A stretch of 64,000 nt of DNA from Hydrocarboniphaga effusa AP103 (GTDB taxonomy: Bacteria > Pseudomonadota > Gammaproteobacteria > Nevskiales > Nevskiaceae): contig NZ_AKGD01000003.1 in the NCBI RefSeq assembly GCF_000271305.1, forward strand, positions 124,001 to 188,000. The letters run 5' to 3'. How positions within the stretch are numbered: position 1 is the stretch's first letter; each line of letters opens with the position of its first letter. A program made the position numbers and the translations under genes. Under the pieces are notes generated by a model. That model was not told where the DNA came from, did not search any database, and saw nothing but the letters and a program-made list of their open reading frames with translations. This document shows positions 33,397 through 43,195 of the stretch, one piece after another.

Positions 33397-34890
33397 TTAG
33401 GCGGCACGGCGGATGACCTTGCCGCGACGGGGCGCCGGTGCGGCGAGGGTCTCGAGACGCGTATCCGCGATCGGGGTTTGCATCATCATCTGTTGATCCT
33501 CTTCGTAGTCGTGGCGAACGGTCCACGGGGCGCTGCGCCCCTGTCGCGGCAGCAGATGATTGGAGCGCTCGATGTAGCCGGCACTGAGCGCATCCAGCAC
33601 GCTTTCTTCCAGGCAGCTGTTCTCGTCATCGCGCGGAATCACAACGGCCTGCTGGTGCTGCTGCATGTGCTTGAACAGCCGGCACAGATACAGACTCGAC
33701 ATGTCGGCCTTCATCGTCCACGACAAATTCACGTAGCCGAGGATCCACGCGAAGTTCGGCAGATCCTGGAGCAGCACGCCCTTGTAGATCATCTTCTTCG
33801 AGACATCGTAGGGCTTGCCGTCGATGCTCAGCTGCATGCCGCCGAACATCTGCAATTCGAGCCCGGTGGCCGTCACCACGATGTCGGCGTCGAGTTGCCG
33901 ACCCGAGCGTAGTTCGAGTCCCTTGGCGGTGAAGCGCACGATGCCGTCGGTGACGACGTCGGCCTTGCCGGAACGAATCGCCTTGAACAGATCCGCATCG
34001 GGCACCGCGCACAAGCGCTGATCCCAGGGATCGTAGCTCGGGTTGAAATCTTCCATGCGGAAGCGATCGCCGATGTGACGCCGGGCTTGCCCGACAAAGA
34101 ACCACCGCATCGCCTTGGGATAGCGCTGGCAGAGCTTGTAGGTGCTTCTCCAGACGAACAGATTGCGGCGACGCGCAATTGCATAGCAGCGCTCGGCGGG
34201 CAGCACTTTGCCGAGCACCTCGGTCATGCGATCCCAACCCGGCAACGAGAAGATATAGGTCGGTGACCGCTGCAACATGGTGACTTGCGCCGCGCTTTTC
34301 GCGATCGCGGGAACCACCGTCACCGCAGTGGCGCCGCTGCCGATCACGACTACCTTCTTACCGGCGCAGTCCAGGTCCTTCGGCCAGTGCTGCGGATGCA
34401 CGATCTGGCCCTGGAAGGCCTGCTCGTTCGCAAAACGAGGGCGATAGCCCTGGTCGTAGCGATAGTAGCCCTGGCCACTGACGATGAATCGCGCGGTCCA
34501 CTGCCGGGTTTCGCCGCTCAGCTCGTGCGTCGCCGTAATCGTCCACAGCTGGCGCTGGGTATCCCACTCGGCTGCGGTGCAGTGCATGCCGAATTCGATG
34601 TGCTCGTCGACGCCGTAGTGACGGGCAGTGTCTTCCACGTAGTTCCGAATGCTGTCGCCGTCGGCCAGCGTGCGGCAGTTGGACCACGGTCGAAACTGAA
34701 ACCCGTATGTGAACATGTCGGAGTCGGAGCGCACGCCCGGATAGCGAAACAAATCCCAGGTGCCCCCGGCCCGCTGTCGCCGTTCCAGGATCACGAATCG
34801 GTGATCTGGCGACTCCACGCTCAAGCGACTCGCCATGCCAATGCCGGACACACCGGCGCCGATGATCACGACGTCAAAAGGCTTTGCCAC
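33397..34890 (-). CDS. almA: AlmA-like flavin monooxygenase (long-chain alkane / Baeyer-Villiger type)
   Basis: 497-aa class B flavoprotein. FAD Rossmann motif GAGVSGIG at residues 11-18, RRQRAGGTWDLFRYPGVRSD, the fingerprint FQGQIVHPQHWP (FxGxxxHxxxWP), and a second NADPH site VIGSGATAVT. Length and N-terminal third closely follow AlmA of Acinetobacter, linked to oxidation of long n-alkanes; Baeyer-Villiger enzymes share the motifs, so the substrate is not certain. It sits divergent from an AraC regulator and in the same block as alkB and acyl-CoA ligase, which supports a hydrocarbon role. Confidence 0.85.
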   Translation of the reverse strand: MAKPFDVVIIGAGVSGIGMASRLSVESPDHRFVILERRQRAGGTWDLFRYPGVRSDSDMFTYGFQFRPWSNCRTLADGDSIRNYVEDTARHYGVDEHIEFGMHCTAAEWDTQRQLWTITATHELSGETRQWTARFIVSGQGYYRYDQGYRPRFANEQAFQGQIVHPQHWPKDLDCAGKKVVVIGSGATAVTVVPAIAKSAAQVTMLQRSPTYIFSLPGWDRMTEVLGKVLPAERCYAIARRRNLFVWRSTYKLCQRYPKAMRWFFVGQARRHIGDRFRMEDFNPSYDPWDQRLCAVPDADLFKAIRSGKADVVTDGIVRFTAKGLELRSGRQLDADIVVTATGLELQMFGGMQLSIDGKPYDVSKKMIYKGVLLQDLPNFAWILGYVNLSWTMKADMSSLYLCRLFKHMQQHQQAVVIPRDDENSCLEESVLDALSAGYIERSNHLLPRQGRSAPWTVRHDYEEDQQMMMQTPIADTRLETLAAPAPRRGKVIRRAA

Positions 34891-34994
34891 GTGCTCTCCT
34901 CACCTGTTTTAAATGGTTCTTATGAGCCGTCAGGATGCGGTGAAACGCGCGTGTGCTCTTGTCTTCTGGAGACAATAACTTTGTAATTGGAGAC

Positions 34995-36008
34995 ATGACG
35001 ACCTTCGTGCGAGCAGCCGGCATGCGTGGCACCGCCGAATTGCTGCGCGAGCTCGGATTGAGCATGGAGGCGCTGCTGGACGAGGTCGGCATCCCGCGCG
35101 CTGCGCTGGCCGATGAAGAGCTGCGAATTTCCTTGCCCGCGATCTGCGTGCTGCTTGAACGCGCCAGCGAACGCAGCGGCTGTGGAGACCTCGGGCTGCG
35201 CATCGCCGAGCGCCAGGACATCGGTATCCTCGGACCGCTGGCCATCGCGATGCAGAACGCCTCCACCATCGGCGATGCGATGGCAGTCCTGAGTCGCTAT
35301 CTGCATTCCCATAGCACCGGCATTCGCATGAGCATCCACGCAGACTCGCCGAAAAAGGGCGACACCAGCCTGCGCCTGAACCTGATTACGCCGAGCTGGA
35401 TGCCGCGCCGCCAGGTCACCGACCAATGCATGGCCGACCTCTACCATTTCCTCGTGTGGTTGCCGAAAGTCCAACCGCTGAGACTCGACGTGGCGCTCCC
35501 GCATCAGCCCATCGCACCGGCAAAGCGCTATCAGCAGGTCTTCGCACGACCGGTGTCCTTCGGTGAGCCACATGCGCAGATTTCGGTCCCCAGCGCGGTT
35601 CTCGACAACGAGCTCGTGGGCGGCGAATCGAGCCTGCATCAGCTCAGCCTCGACTATCTGCGGCTGGTCTTTCGCCCCGGAAACCACTCGGTCAGCGAGC
35701 AGGTGGCGGACATCCTGCAGCGCGCGCTGTCCAGTACACGCGGTCGACGCGAGGTCGTCGCCAAGCTGCTCGGCCTGCATCCCAGAACGCTGCAACGACG
35801 CCTGGAGGCTGAAGATCAGCAGTTCTCCAGGATCCTCGATGCGGTGCGTCGCGAACAGGCCAGTCGCTGGCTGATCGAATCGACGATTCCGCTGGCGCAC
35901 ATCGCTGACATTCTCGGCATGGCCGATCAATCCGTGCTGTATCGATGCTGCGAACGCTGGTTCGGGCGCTCGCCTTCCCAGATCCGGCGGCTCGGACTTC
36001 CCGGCTGA
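34995..36008 (+). CDS. AraC-family regulator (arabinose-binding-domain type)
   Basis: 337 aa. The N-terminal sensor (residues 10-200) resembles the Arabinose_bd family of OruR/AlkR-like regulators: LRELGLSMEALLDEVGIPRA, GLRIAERQDIGILGPLAIAM. The C-terminal AraC domain has two helix-turn-helices: VVAKLLGLHPRTLQRRLEAE and LAHIADILGMADQSVLYRCC. It is divergent from almA with a 104-base gap, so it most likely controls almA in response to a hydrophobic inducer. ATG 34995 after GGAG is preferred to 34953. Confidence 0.85.
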   Translation: MTTFVRAAGMRGTAELLRELGLSMEALLDEVGIPRAALADEELRISLPAICVLLERASERSGCGDLGLRIAERQDIGILGPLAIAMQNASTIGDAMAVLSRYLHSHSTGIRMSIHADSPKKGDTSLRLNLITPSWMPRRQVTDQCMADLYHFLVWLPKVQPLRLDVALPHQPIAPAKRYQQVFARPVSFGEPHAQISVPSAVLDNELVGGESSLHQLSLDYLRLVFRPGNHSVSEQVADILQRALSSTRGRREVVAKLLGLHPRTLQRRLEAEDQQFSRILDAVRREQASRWLIESTIPLAHIADILGMADQSVLYRCCERWFGRSPSQIRRLGLPG

Positions 36009-36035
36009 GACCACCGGCTCCGCGTCAACTGCGGA

Positions 36036-38705
36036 TCACGACAGCGACATGCCGGCGTCGCGGACCGCACGCAGCAGGGAAGTTCGATTGCCCACCCCGA
36101 ATTTTTCGAACAAGTGGTGCAAGTACCATTTCACCGTGCCTTGCGAGATGAAACAGCGCTCCGCCAGTTGCGTGTTGCTCAGACCTTCATTGAGCAACGC
36201 GATGATTTGTCGCTCGCGCTTGTTGAGTGAAACGGTGGTGCGCGACTCGCGTCCTTTCTCGCCGGTCTGCCGGGTTCGCGCGGAAAGCTTGCGGGCAAGG
36301 AAATCGGCCGGGCGACTGCGCGCCGGGTTAGGCAAGGCGAGGAAGCGATCGAGCAAGGCGTGAATGGCGCTGCCTTCATCGACGAATAGACGCGTGTAGC
36401 CCTCGACGTGCCCGATCTCGAGCGCTTCACTGAGCGCCGCCATCGCCAGCTTGGGGCGTCCGCTCTGCTCGTCGATGATCGCCTGCAAGGTGAGCGCTTC
36501 GCAGAGTCGGGCGGATCGTCCGCGCTGCCGGGACGCCGACAGCGCGAGCGCATTCAAATCGCGAGAGGCAGCCCCATTGCCGTCACCGATCTCGAGCCGC
36601 ACGCAGAACAGCAGATGCCCGAGGTTGGCTTGGGTCGGCGCCGGCAGGGCCTCGGCGATGGCGCGTGCTTGCGCAGGTGCGCCGCTGCGCAGCAGCAGCA
36701 GGCCGCGTTCCGTGCGCAAAGCCAGCGTCAGGCGCGGATAGTGCTGATGCAGACTGATCTGTTCACCTTCGGCCAGGATGTCGAGGGCAGTGCCGATATC
36801 GAGCGCGTCCGCGCGTTCGCGCGCAGCAGCCGTGTAGCCCAGCACCAGTGCATCGACGACGCCTTGATCGGCCAAGGCGGGCAAGGCCTCCGACAGAATT
36901 TCTCGTAGCCTCGAGACTTCATTGCGCTCGTACCGCAGGAAGGCTTCGATCGAGCGTAGGATCGCGCGCACCGGCCGGAACGTGGGTTGCGAAGCACACT
37001 CCTGCAAGCCGCGCTCGACACGCGCCAGCGCGGATCGATAACGACCGGCCTGCAGATCGGTCACGGCGCCGACCACGTGGACCCAGGCCATCGCATAGGT
37101 CGATTGCGATTCACCGAACAATTCGGTCGCGTCCCGCAAGGCAAGATGTGCCAGATCGAATCGATCCGTGCACCGCTCGCTGAAGGCCTGCACGGTCTTC
37201 GCTACGCCCATCAGGTAGCTGCGGCAGTCGCGGTTCCGATCGATCCATTCGCTCGACAGGGCATTCGCACTCGCAAAATCGTCCTCCAAGGCATGGAGCA
37301 CGCTGCGGTGTAGCGCGGTCGACAAATTCTCGCCGTCGATACGGTTCAAGCGGGCGCGCGCCGCGGCCGCCTCACGGCGAAAGATCAAAGCCCAGCTCGT
37401 GAGATCGTCGATCGCCGCGTCGATTAGTCCGTTGCGGCGTTCCCACCGATCCGAAAGCTTGATCACCGACAGATGTTGGGCATCACGAAAGATCAGTGCA
37501 GGGCCGATTTGCACGAGCCGCTCGCGCACGACCGGCGGGGTCGGCCCGAATCCGGATTCGAGCAGCACCTGGGCCGACTCGATGCTCCATCCATGTCGCC
37601 AGTACCAATCGCTCGCGGCCTCGACCGCGAGATCTCGGGCGCGTTGGCGATCGGTCGTCAGCATTGTGGCCGCAGCGCTGCGGATCAGCGGATGCAATCC
37701 GACCACCGAGCGCTCGCCGTGCTCGAAGTCCTGTATCAATCGCAGTTGTCGGAAATGCCGCAGCGCACTGTCGACCGCCTGGGCGCCGGGTTCGAGAGAG
37801 GCCAGCAAGGCAATCGGAGCCCGCCCCAAACAGCACAGCATCCACAGAACGTCGCGCTCGCTTGCGCTGAGCACGGAAATGATCCGCTGATGGATGTAGC
37901 AGCGAATCGCGCTGATGCTCGGCACCGCATCGAGCCGGGTGACCTTGGGATCGATCGGAGTCGCTAGTGCGATCTGCGTCAGCACCGGCCAGCCCAGGGT
38001 CATTCGAAAAATCCAATCCAGCGAGTTCGCGGACGCATCGTGACCACACACGCGGACGAAGGCATCCGACTCGGCGCGCGTGAAGGCCAGTTGTGGCGCC
38101 CCGATCCAGCTCAGGCGACCATCGGCCGCATGTGGATTCAGACCGAGCCGCTCCGACTCCACGGAGGTCGTAATGCAAATCCGTTTGTGCAACGACGCCA
38201 GCTGCAGCAGCGCCCGAAAGTAGGCTTGCGATTCCGGGTCGGCATCGGCCAGGCAATGCGCATTGTCCACGACCAGCGAGGAGGGGCCCTGCGTCTCGCC
38301 GAAATACGAGGAGATCACGCCGAACAGCTGGCGGCGACCGACCAGCGTTCCGAGCTGTCGCTCGGAGAGCACGCGCGGATCACTGCCAATCCCGCGCCAC
38401 AGCTGCTGAATGAAAGCCGCAGGTTCGCAGGTGTCGCGTGTCAGGCTGATCCAGCCGACCTGGGCTTGCAGGGATCGCTGGCGCTCGAGCCAGAGCTCGG
38501 CGAGCACCGTCTTTCCGAAGCCCGCAGGACCCTCGACGACGAACAACGGCAGCCCGCGGTCGACTCTCAGCAGTCGATCGCGACGCAGCAGGAAGGGGCG
38601 GGTGGTGTCGGGCAGTTCACCCAGCAGTTTCCGGGGCGATGAGGTGTCCATGTCGTGGGCCAGTGGCAGTGCCTGCAGGACATCGATCAGCGAACGCCGC
38701 TTCAA
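36036..38705 (-). CDS. MalT/AlkS-like LuxR-family ATP-dependent activator
   Basis: 889 aa. Order: N-terminal P-loop NTPase (VVEGPAGFGKTVLAELWLE, Walker B-like SLVVDNAHCLADA), winged-helix and TPR-like helical middle, and C-terminal LuxR helix-turn-helix (LNKRERQIIALLNEGLSNTQ, CFISQGTVKWYLHHLFEKFG). Length and architecture match AlkS, the activator of alkane genes in Pseudomonas, and MalT. The neighbouring alkane genes make a hydrocarbon-responsive role likely. The inducer cannot be read. It converges with the AraC gene, the two stops 27 bases apart. An internal Met at 38651 is an alternative start. Confidence 0.85.
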   Translation of the reverse strand: MKRRSLIDVLQALPLAHDMDTSSPRKLLGELPDTTRPFLLRRDRLLRVDRGLPLFVVEGPAGFGKTVLAELWLERQRSLQAQVGWISLTRDTCEPAAFIQQLWRGIGSDPRVLSERQLGTLVGRRQLFGVISSYFGETQGPSSLVVDNAHCLADADPESQAYFRALLQLASLHKRICITTSVESERLGLNPHAADGRLSWIGAPQLAFTRAESDAFVRVCGHDASANSLDWIFRMTLGWPVLTQIALATPIDPKVTRLDAVPSISAIRCYIHQRIISVLSASERDVLWMLCCLGRAPIALLASLEPGAQAVDSALRHFRQLRLIQDFEHGERSVVGLHPLIRSAAATMLTTDRQRARDLAVEAASDWYWRHGWSIESAQVLLESGFGPTPPVVRERLVQIGPALIFRDAQHLSVIKLSDRWERRNGLIDAAIDDLTSWALIFRREAAAARARLNRIDGENLSTALHRSVLHALEDDFASANALSSEWIDRNRDCRSYLMGVAKTVQAFSERCTDRFDLAHLALRDATELFGESQSTYAMAWVHVVGAVTDLQAGRYRSALARVERGLQECASQPTFRPVRAILRSIEAFLRYERNEVSRLREILSEALPALADQGVVDALVLGYTAAARERADALDIGTALDILAEGEQISLHQHYPRLTLALRTERGLLLLRSGAPAQARAIAEALPAPTQANLGHLLFCVRLEIGDGNGAASRDLNALALSASRQRGRSARLCEALTLQAIIDEQSGRPKLAMAALSEALEIGHVEGYTRLFVDEGSAIHALLDRFLALPNPARSRPADFLARKLSARTRQTGEKGRESRTTVSLNKRERQIIALLNEGLSNTQLAERCFISQGTVKWYLHHLFEKFGVGNRTSLLRAVRDAGMSLS

Positions 38706-38902
38706 TCCTCATTGAGCGGTCGATTCGGCCCGGCGTTGCCGTTCGGGGCACAGCGCCGGCGCGGATGTCGAAGTGCAGGCAGGATGCAGCGCCCGCCTCG
38801 ACTCAACTTGTTAATTTGCGCCAACCTCTTGTCAAAACACGCCAGCGACCGGGATACCCCGGGTCGTGCCCCCTCGGAAGGCCGTGTCTGCCGGGGGCGG
38901 AA

Positions 38903-40546
38903 TCAGCGCTTACTGGGGATGAAGGACATCGCGCGCTCGGCCAGCGCGGTGATCGTCAGGCTCGGATTCACCCCGAGATTGGCAGCGATCATCGAGCCGT
39001 CCACGACATAGAGATTCTGATAATTGAACACGCGGTTCTGCGCATCGATGACGCCATCGCGGGAGGAGCGGCCCATCGCGCAGCCGCCCATGCAATGCGC
39101 CGTCATCGGCACATTGAAGAAGATTTCAAAGAAGGAGCTGCCGCCGATTCCGCCGGTCGCCTTGGCGGCCACTTCGGCGAAACGATTGGCTTCCGGAATG
39201 AACGTCGGAATGCGATCGCCTTCGCTGACCAGCGTGCGCGAGAACGGCCAGTACCAGCGGCGCCGCAGCTTCATGTTGATGTGGCCATCGATGGTCTGCA
39301 TACACAGCAGGATGACGGTCTGCATGGCAAAGCCGAATGGCAGCAAGAAACGCAGAGCTTTGAGTGGGTGTCGCAGCAACAGCGAGACCATCGCAACCAC
39401 CCAGGACAAGGGCCGCGACCAGCCAGGCTTGCCGTGGGTCAGCACGGTAAACAAGCTCCCCATCATGTCGGAGCCGGCCGGGTAGCGAACCGCTTCGACA
39501 TGCGTGTGTTCGTCGATGTAAATGCCCGAGCCGATCGCGATGCCCTTGGACAGATCGTGCTTGGATCCGGGATAGCGGATCGTCAGGATTGACTCGGCGT
39601 TGGTCCGCACCTTGCGGCCGAGCTGGTCCGAAATCTTCGGCAGCGAGCCGTCTTCGCGCAGCCGCAGCAACAGCTCCTGGGTGCCCAGCGACGAGGCCGA
39701 AAACACCACGTTGCGCGCGGTGAGACGACGCGCGTCGGCCGCGCGGCCGTAGGTGGGGCGAACGTGCACCGCATAGCCCTCGCTGCCGTCGTTCGACAAA
39801 CCCAAGGGGTGCACGTCGGTCACGCGCGTTTCGGCGAACACCTGCGCACCGAGCCGCTCGGCTAGGTACAGGTAGTTCTGATCGAGCGTGTTCTTCGCCC
39901 CGTGTCGGCAGCCGACCATGCAACCGCCACAGCCCATGCAGGCGCGCCGTTCCGGCCCCTCGCCGCCGAAGTAGGGATCCGGGTGCACGCTGCCTGGCTC
40001 GCTGCCGGGAGGGCCGAAGAAGACGCCGACATCGGTCGGATAGAAGGTATCGCCGACCCCGACCACATCCGCCATTTGGCGCAGCCGCAAATCGCCCGGA
40101 CCGAGCATGGGATTGCGCGTGACCCCAAGCATGCGTTTGGCGGTGTCGTAGTGCGTCGGCATGACGTCGGTCCAACGATCGAGGTCGGCCCACGAGCCTT
40201 CCGACCACACGCGATCGGGCGGCACCAGAAGCGTCTGGGCGTAGGTAATCGAGCCGCCGCCTACCGCATTGCCATGCAGGATCATGACGTGCTTGAACAA
40301 GCGCAGGCTCAAGAAGCCGCGCAGGCCCGCGAAGGGCGCCCACAGGAAGCGCCGCAGGTTCCAGTTGGTCTTCGGCAGCGTCTCGGACGACCACCGGCTG
40401 CCCATCTCCATGACCGCGACGCGATAGCCTTTTTCGCTCAGGCGCAGCGCCGACACGCTCCCGCCGAAGCCGGACCCAATGACCACGAAGTCGAAGTCGA
40501 AATCCGCGCCCATCTCGGAATCAGCAGGCGGCAACACGGTCGTCAT
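38903..40546 (-). CDS. GMC-family flavoprotein oxidoreductase (alcohol/sterol oxidase type)
   Basis: 547 aa. FAD-binding motif VIGSGFGGSVSALRLSEKGY near the N-terminus, GNAVGGGSITYAQTLL, and the GMC C-terminal segment CMGGCAMGRSSRDGVIDAQN, NLYVVDGSMIAANLGVNPSL. A cysteine cluster CMGCGGCMVGCRHGAKNTL is typical of the cholesterol-oxidase-like and long-chain alcohol oxidase branch. It probably oxidises a hydrophobic alcohol produced by AlkB or AlmA. ATG 40546 (MTTVLPPADSEMG) is preferred to the 117-residue-longer frame, which overlaps the next gene's 3' end. Confidence 0.85.
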   Translation of the reverse strand: MTTVLPPADSEMGADFDFDFVVIGSGFGGSVSALRLSEKGYRVAVMEMGSRWSSETLPKTNWNLRRFLWAPFAGLRGFLSLRLFKHVMILHGNAVGGGSITYAQTLLVPPDRVWSEGSWADLDRWTDVMPTHYDTAKRMLGVTRNPMLGPGDLRLRQMADVVGVGDTFYPTDVGVFFGPPGSEPGSVHPDPYFGGEGPERRACMGCGGCMVGCRHGAKNTLDQNYLYLAERLGAQVFAETRVTDVHPLGLSNDGSEGYAVHVRPTYGRAADARRLTARNVVFSASSLGTQELLLRLREDGSLPKISDQLGRKVRTNAESILTIRYPGSKHDLSKGIAIGSGIYIDEHTHVEAVRYPAGSDMMGSLFTVLTHGKPGWSRPLSWVVAMVSLLLRHPLKALRFLLPFGFAMQTVILLCMQTIDGHINMKLRRRWYWPFSRTLVSEGDRIPTFIPEANRFAEVAAKATGGIGGSSFFEIFFNVPMTAHCMGGCAMGRSSRDGVIDAQNRVFNYQNLYVVDGSMIAANLGVNPSLTITALAERAMSFIPSKR

Positions 40547-40829
40547 ACCCGTTATCCAACGCAGTGATGGCCTGCCAGTGCGCGAAACAGCGCGGGTGGG
40601 CTGTCGCTCGTCGTCAACACGAATCGCGAGCGGCCACTCATCGCATCCTCCGATGCGTTCTTCTCTCTCGGGCCTGGCGGCTGGAAGATGACAAAATCCT
40701 CGCGCGCAGGCCACGTTGCCGCACCTATCGATAGTTCGGAATTCAGCACGGCTCCAAAGAGCATCGCAACCGGCTCGGGGTAGTCGCAACCCACACCCCG
40801 ACACGGACCAGGGCGTTCGATCACCGATC

Positions 40830-42446
40830 CTACGACGCGAATCGAGTGCGCAGGATTTTCTTGTCGAGTTTGCCGACGCTGGTCTTATCCAAAGCATCGA
40901 CGATTTGAAATTTCGACGGAATGGCGTAGCGCGAAATCAGCCCCTGCACCACGAAGTTCATCAGAAAATCTCGCAGCTCCGATTCGTTGAGCACACCGGC
41001 GGTACGCGGAACGATGAGGGCCACCGGGCGCTCGCCCCACTGCGTATCGGGCACGCCGATCACCGCCACCTCGGAGACGCTGTCATGGCGCGACAGCAGG
41101 TCCTCGACTTCGAGCGACGACACCCACTCACCGCCGGTCTTGATGACGTCCTTGATGCGATCCGTGATCTTCAAATAACCGCCGGTCAAAGCTCCGATAT
41201 CGGCCGTGTGCAGATAGCCCCCTTGCCACAGCGCCTCTGAAGCCGATTCATTGCCGGCGTAGCCTTGCGTTAGCCACGGTGCGCGCACCACGATTTCGCC
41301 ACCGCTGGTCACATCTTTGAAGCTGTCATCAACGGTACGCAGAGCCACCAACGGAACCGGCGCACCGGCGCGGCAACGCAGCGACAGCTCTTCGGCTTCA
41401 CGCAATCCATCGTGCCGCGGCCGAATCTGCGCGAGCGTCAGGATCGGGCAGGTTTCCGACATCCCGTACCCGGCGAAGATATCGATGCCCTGCGACACGG
41501 CCTTTCCCGCCAAAGCCTCAGACAAGGCCGAGCCGCCGATCACCACCTTCCAGCCGCGAAGATCGACGGAACCGGCCGCAGCGGCGTTGAGCACCATCTG
41601 CAGCACGGTCGGCACACAGTGCGAGAAGGTCACGCGCTCTTTCTGAATCGACCTCACCAACGCATCCGGGATGTAACGCCCGGGATAAACCTGCTTCACG
41701 CCCATCTGCAAAGCGACGTAAGGCATGCCCCAGGCATGGACGTGAAACATCGGCGTCAGCGGCATGTAGACGTCGCCGGTGTGGAAACGCTGACCGCTCG
41801 CCGGACTGGAGATTGCCGCCATCGTGACCAGCGTATGCAAGACCAGTTGCCGATGTGTGAAGAACACGCCCTTCGGCAGGCCAGTGGTGCCGGTGGTGTA
41901 GAACGTGGTGGCGACGGTGTTTTCGTCGAAGTCTTCGAACGTGAAGTTTGGGTCGCTGTTCGCCATCAGCACTTCGTAATCGCCTGCCGTATCCGACGGC
42001 GCCTGCACGCCATCGTCACTGATCCAGACGATGCGATGCACGCTGTCCAGGCGCCCCCGAATCTCATTCAAGATCGGCGCGAAGTCCGAGTTGACGAGCA
42101 GCACCTTCGGACGTGCGTGATTGAGCGTGTAGAGGATCTGATCCGGTGACAAGCGAACATTCACCGTTTGCAGCACGGCGCCCATCATCGGAACGCCATA
42201 GAAGCTCTCGAGGTAGCGGTGGCTGTCCCAATCCATCATCGCGACGGTGTCGCCGAACTGGACGCCGAGTTCTTGCAATAGGCTCGCCAGCCGACCCACA
42301 CGCTCGCGCAATCCACGGTAGGTGTAGCGGACCTGATCGCGATACACGATCACCTGATCCGGCGAATGCACGAGCGGCGCATTCCATAGCTGACGAATCG
42401 TCAGAGGAAAGGCGTAGGCGTTTGCGGCTGGCGCGCGGGTGCTCAT
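40830..42446 (-). CDS. Fatty acyl-CoA ligase (AlkK-type role)
   Basis: 538-aa AMP-forming acyl-CoA synthetase. Phosphate-binding motif FYTTGTTGLPKGVFFTHRQL, adenine-binding AGYGMSETCPILTL, and GGYLHTADIGALTGGYLKIT followed by DRIKDVIKTGGEWVSSLEVE. The catalytic lysine is in SVGKLDKKILR. It activates medium- or long-chain fatty acids to acyl-CoA, the step after terminal alkane oxidation. Length normal. It lies downstream of a roughly 245-base regulatory gap shared with a divergent hypothetical gene. Confidence 0.92.
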   Translation of the reverse strand: MSTRAPAANAYAFPLTIRQLWNAPLVHSPDQVIVYRDQVRYTYRGLRERVGRLASLLQELGVQFGDTVAMMDWDSHRYLESFYGVPMMGAVLQTVNVRLSPDQILYTLNHARPKVLLVNSDFAPILNEIRGRLDSVHRIVWISDDGVQAPSDTAGDYEVLMANSDPNFTFEDFDENTVATTFYTTGTTGLPKGVFFTHRQLVLHTLVTMAAISSPASGQRFHTGDVYMPLTPMFHVHAWGMPYVALQMGVKQVYPGRYIPDALVRSIQKERVTFSHCVPTVLQMVLNAAAAGSVDLRGWKVVIGGSALSEALAGKAVSQGIDIFAGYGMSETCPILTLAQIRPRHDGLREAEELSLRCRAGAPVPLVALRTVDDSFKDVTSGGEIVVRAPWLTQGYAGNESASEALWQGGYLHTADIGALTGGYLKITDRIKDVIKTGGEWVSSLEVEDLLSRHDSVSEVAVIGVPDTQWGERPVALIVPRTAGVLNESELRDFLMNFVVQGLISRYAIPSKFQIVDALDKTSVGKLDKKILRTRFAS

Positions 42447-42691
42447 TAGTCTGGGTGGTCTCGTCGTTGATCTATAGAGTGGCGTCTGCAGGAGCGGGTG
42501 ATGACGCGCCGCAGCGCGTCTTCAGGCTATAGATGATTGATGGGCGCATCACCAACCGAAAGTTGGGAAGTGATCACGAAGTCTTCGACGCCTTAATGCA
42601 CTGATCATTTGATAGGTACATTCCCGCACGTTCCCTGCGAAGATAATGTGCCGGATCCTGGCGCGTTCACGAGTGCAGATGCGCTCCCACC

Positions 42692-43174
42692 GTGGCGCCG
42701 GATTCGATCTTATCGTTGGAGAATCGTGTGTTGGAAGCTGAGGCGCAGCAGCTCGTATGTTCGAGCGCGGCATCGTGGATTCAAAGTCGGTTGGGAACGA
42801 GCCCCGCGGCCATTCTGGGCGCGCGATTGGCTACCCCAAAGACCGGATCAATGCGATTCGATTGCACCTGCAACGCGCCCATGCGGTCCGATCAACTGCT
42901 GGCCTTACTTGAAGCCGTCGGCAGTTACTTCGCGAATATCGAGAGCGGCTTCGAGTATCCCATGCGCATGCTCGAGGTGAAGCTTACGGTTCCCTTGGCC
43001 ATCGAATCCCTGCGCGGCTCATTCAAAATCGAAGCGAAGAGCTTGTCGAGCGGAACGCAGGACGTTTACGTCGAAATGCAGCTCAAGGACCGCTTGGGCT
43101 ATGTTTACGCCTCGGCGGTGGCGCGACTTATAAAGCCCGGCACCTATCGGCCGCGATCCTTGCGCCGACACTAG
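42692..43174 (+). CDS. Hypothetical protein, possible hot-dog fold (160 aa)
   Basis: GTG start at 42692. The C-terminal 60 residues (GSFKIEAKSLSSGTQDVYVE, MQLKDRLGYVYASAVARLI) alternate strands in the pattern of hot-dog acyl-CoA thioesterases. No catalytic residue can be assigned. It is divergent from the acyl-CoA ligase and convergent with the AraC gene, so a role in acyl-CoA turnover is plausible but unproven. Confidence 0.5.
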   Translation: MAPDSILSLENRVLEAEAQQLVCSSAASWIQSRLGTSPAAILGARLATPKTGSMRFDCTCNAPMRSDQLLALLEAVGSYFANIESGFEYPMRMLEVKLTVPLAIESLRGSFKIEAKSLSSGTQDVYVEMQLKDRLGYVYASAVARLIKPGTYRPRSLRRH

Positions 43175-43195
43175 CGCAGCGTCGCGGCGCCGAAT

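Noticed and set aside
34920..36014. A 364-codon frame antisense to the first AraC gene
   Set aside because: The plus strand has a full AraC protein; the antisense protein is low-complexity and lacks motifs.
39126..40394. A 422-codon alternate-frame ORF inside the GMC oxidoreductase gene
   Set aside because: Arg/His/Ala-rich sequence without motifs; the correct frame carries FAD and GMC signatures.
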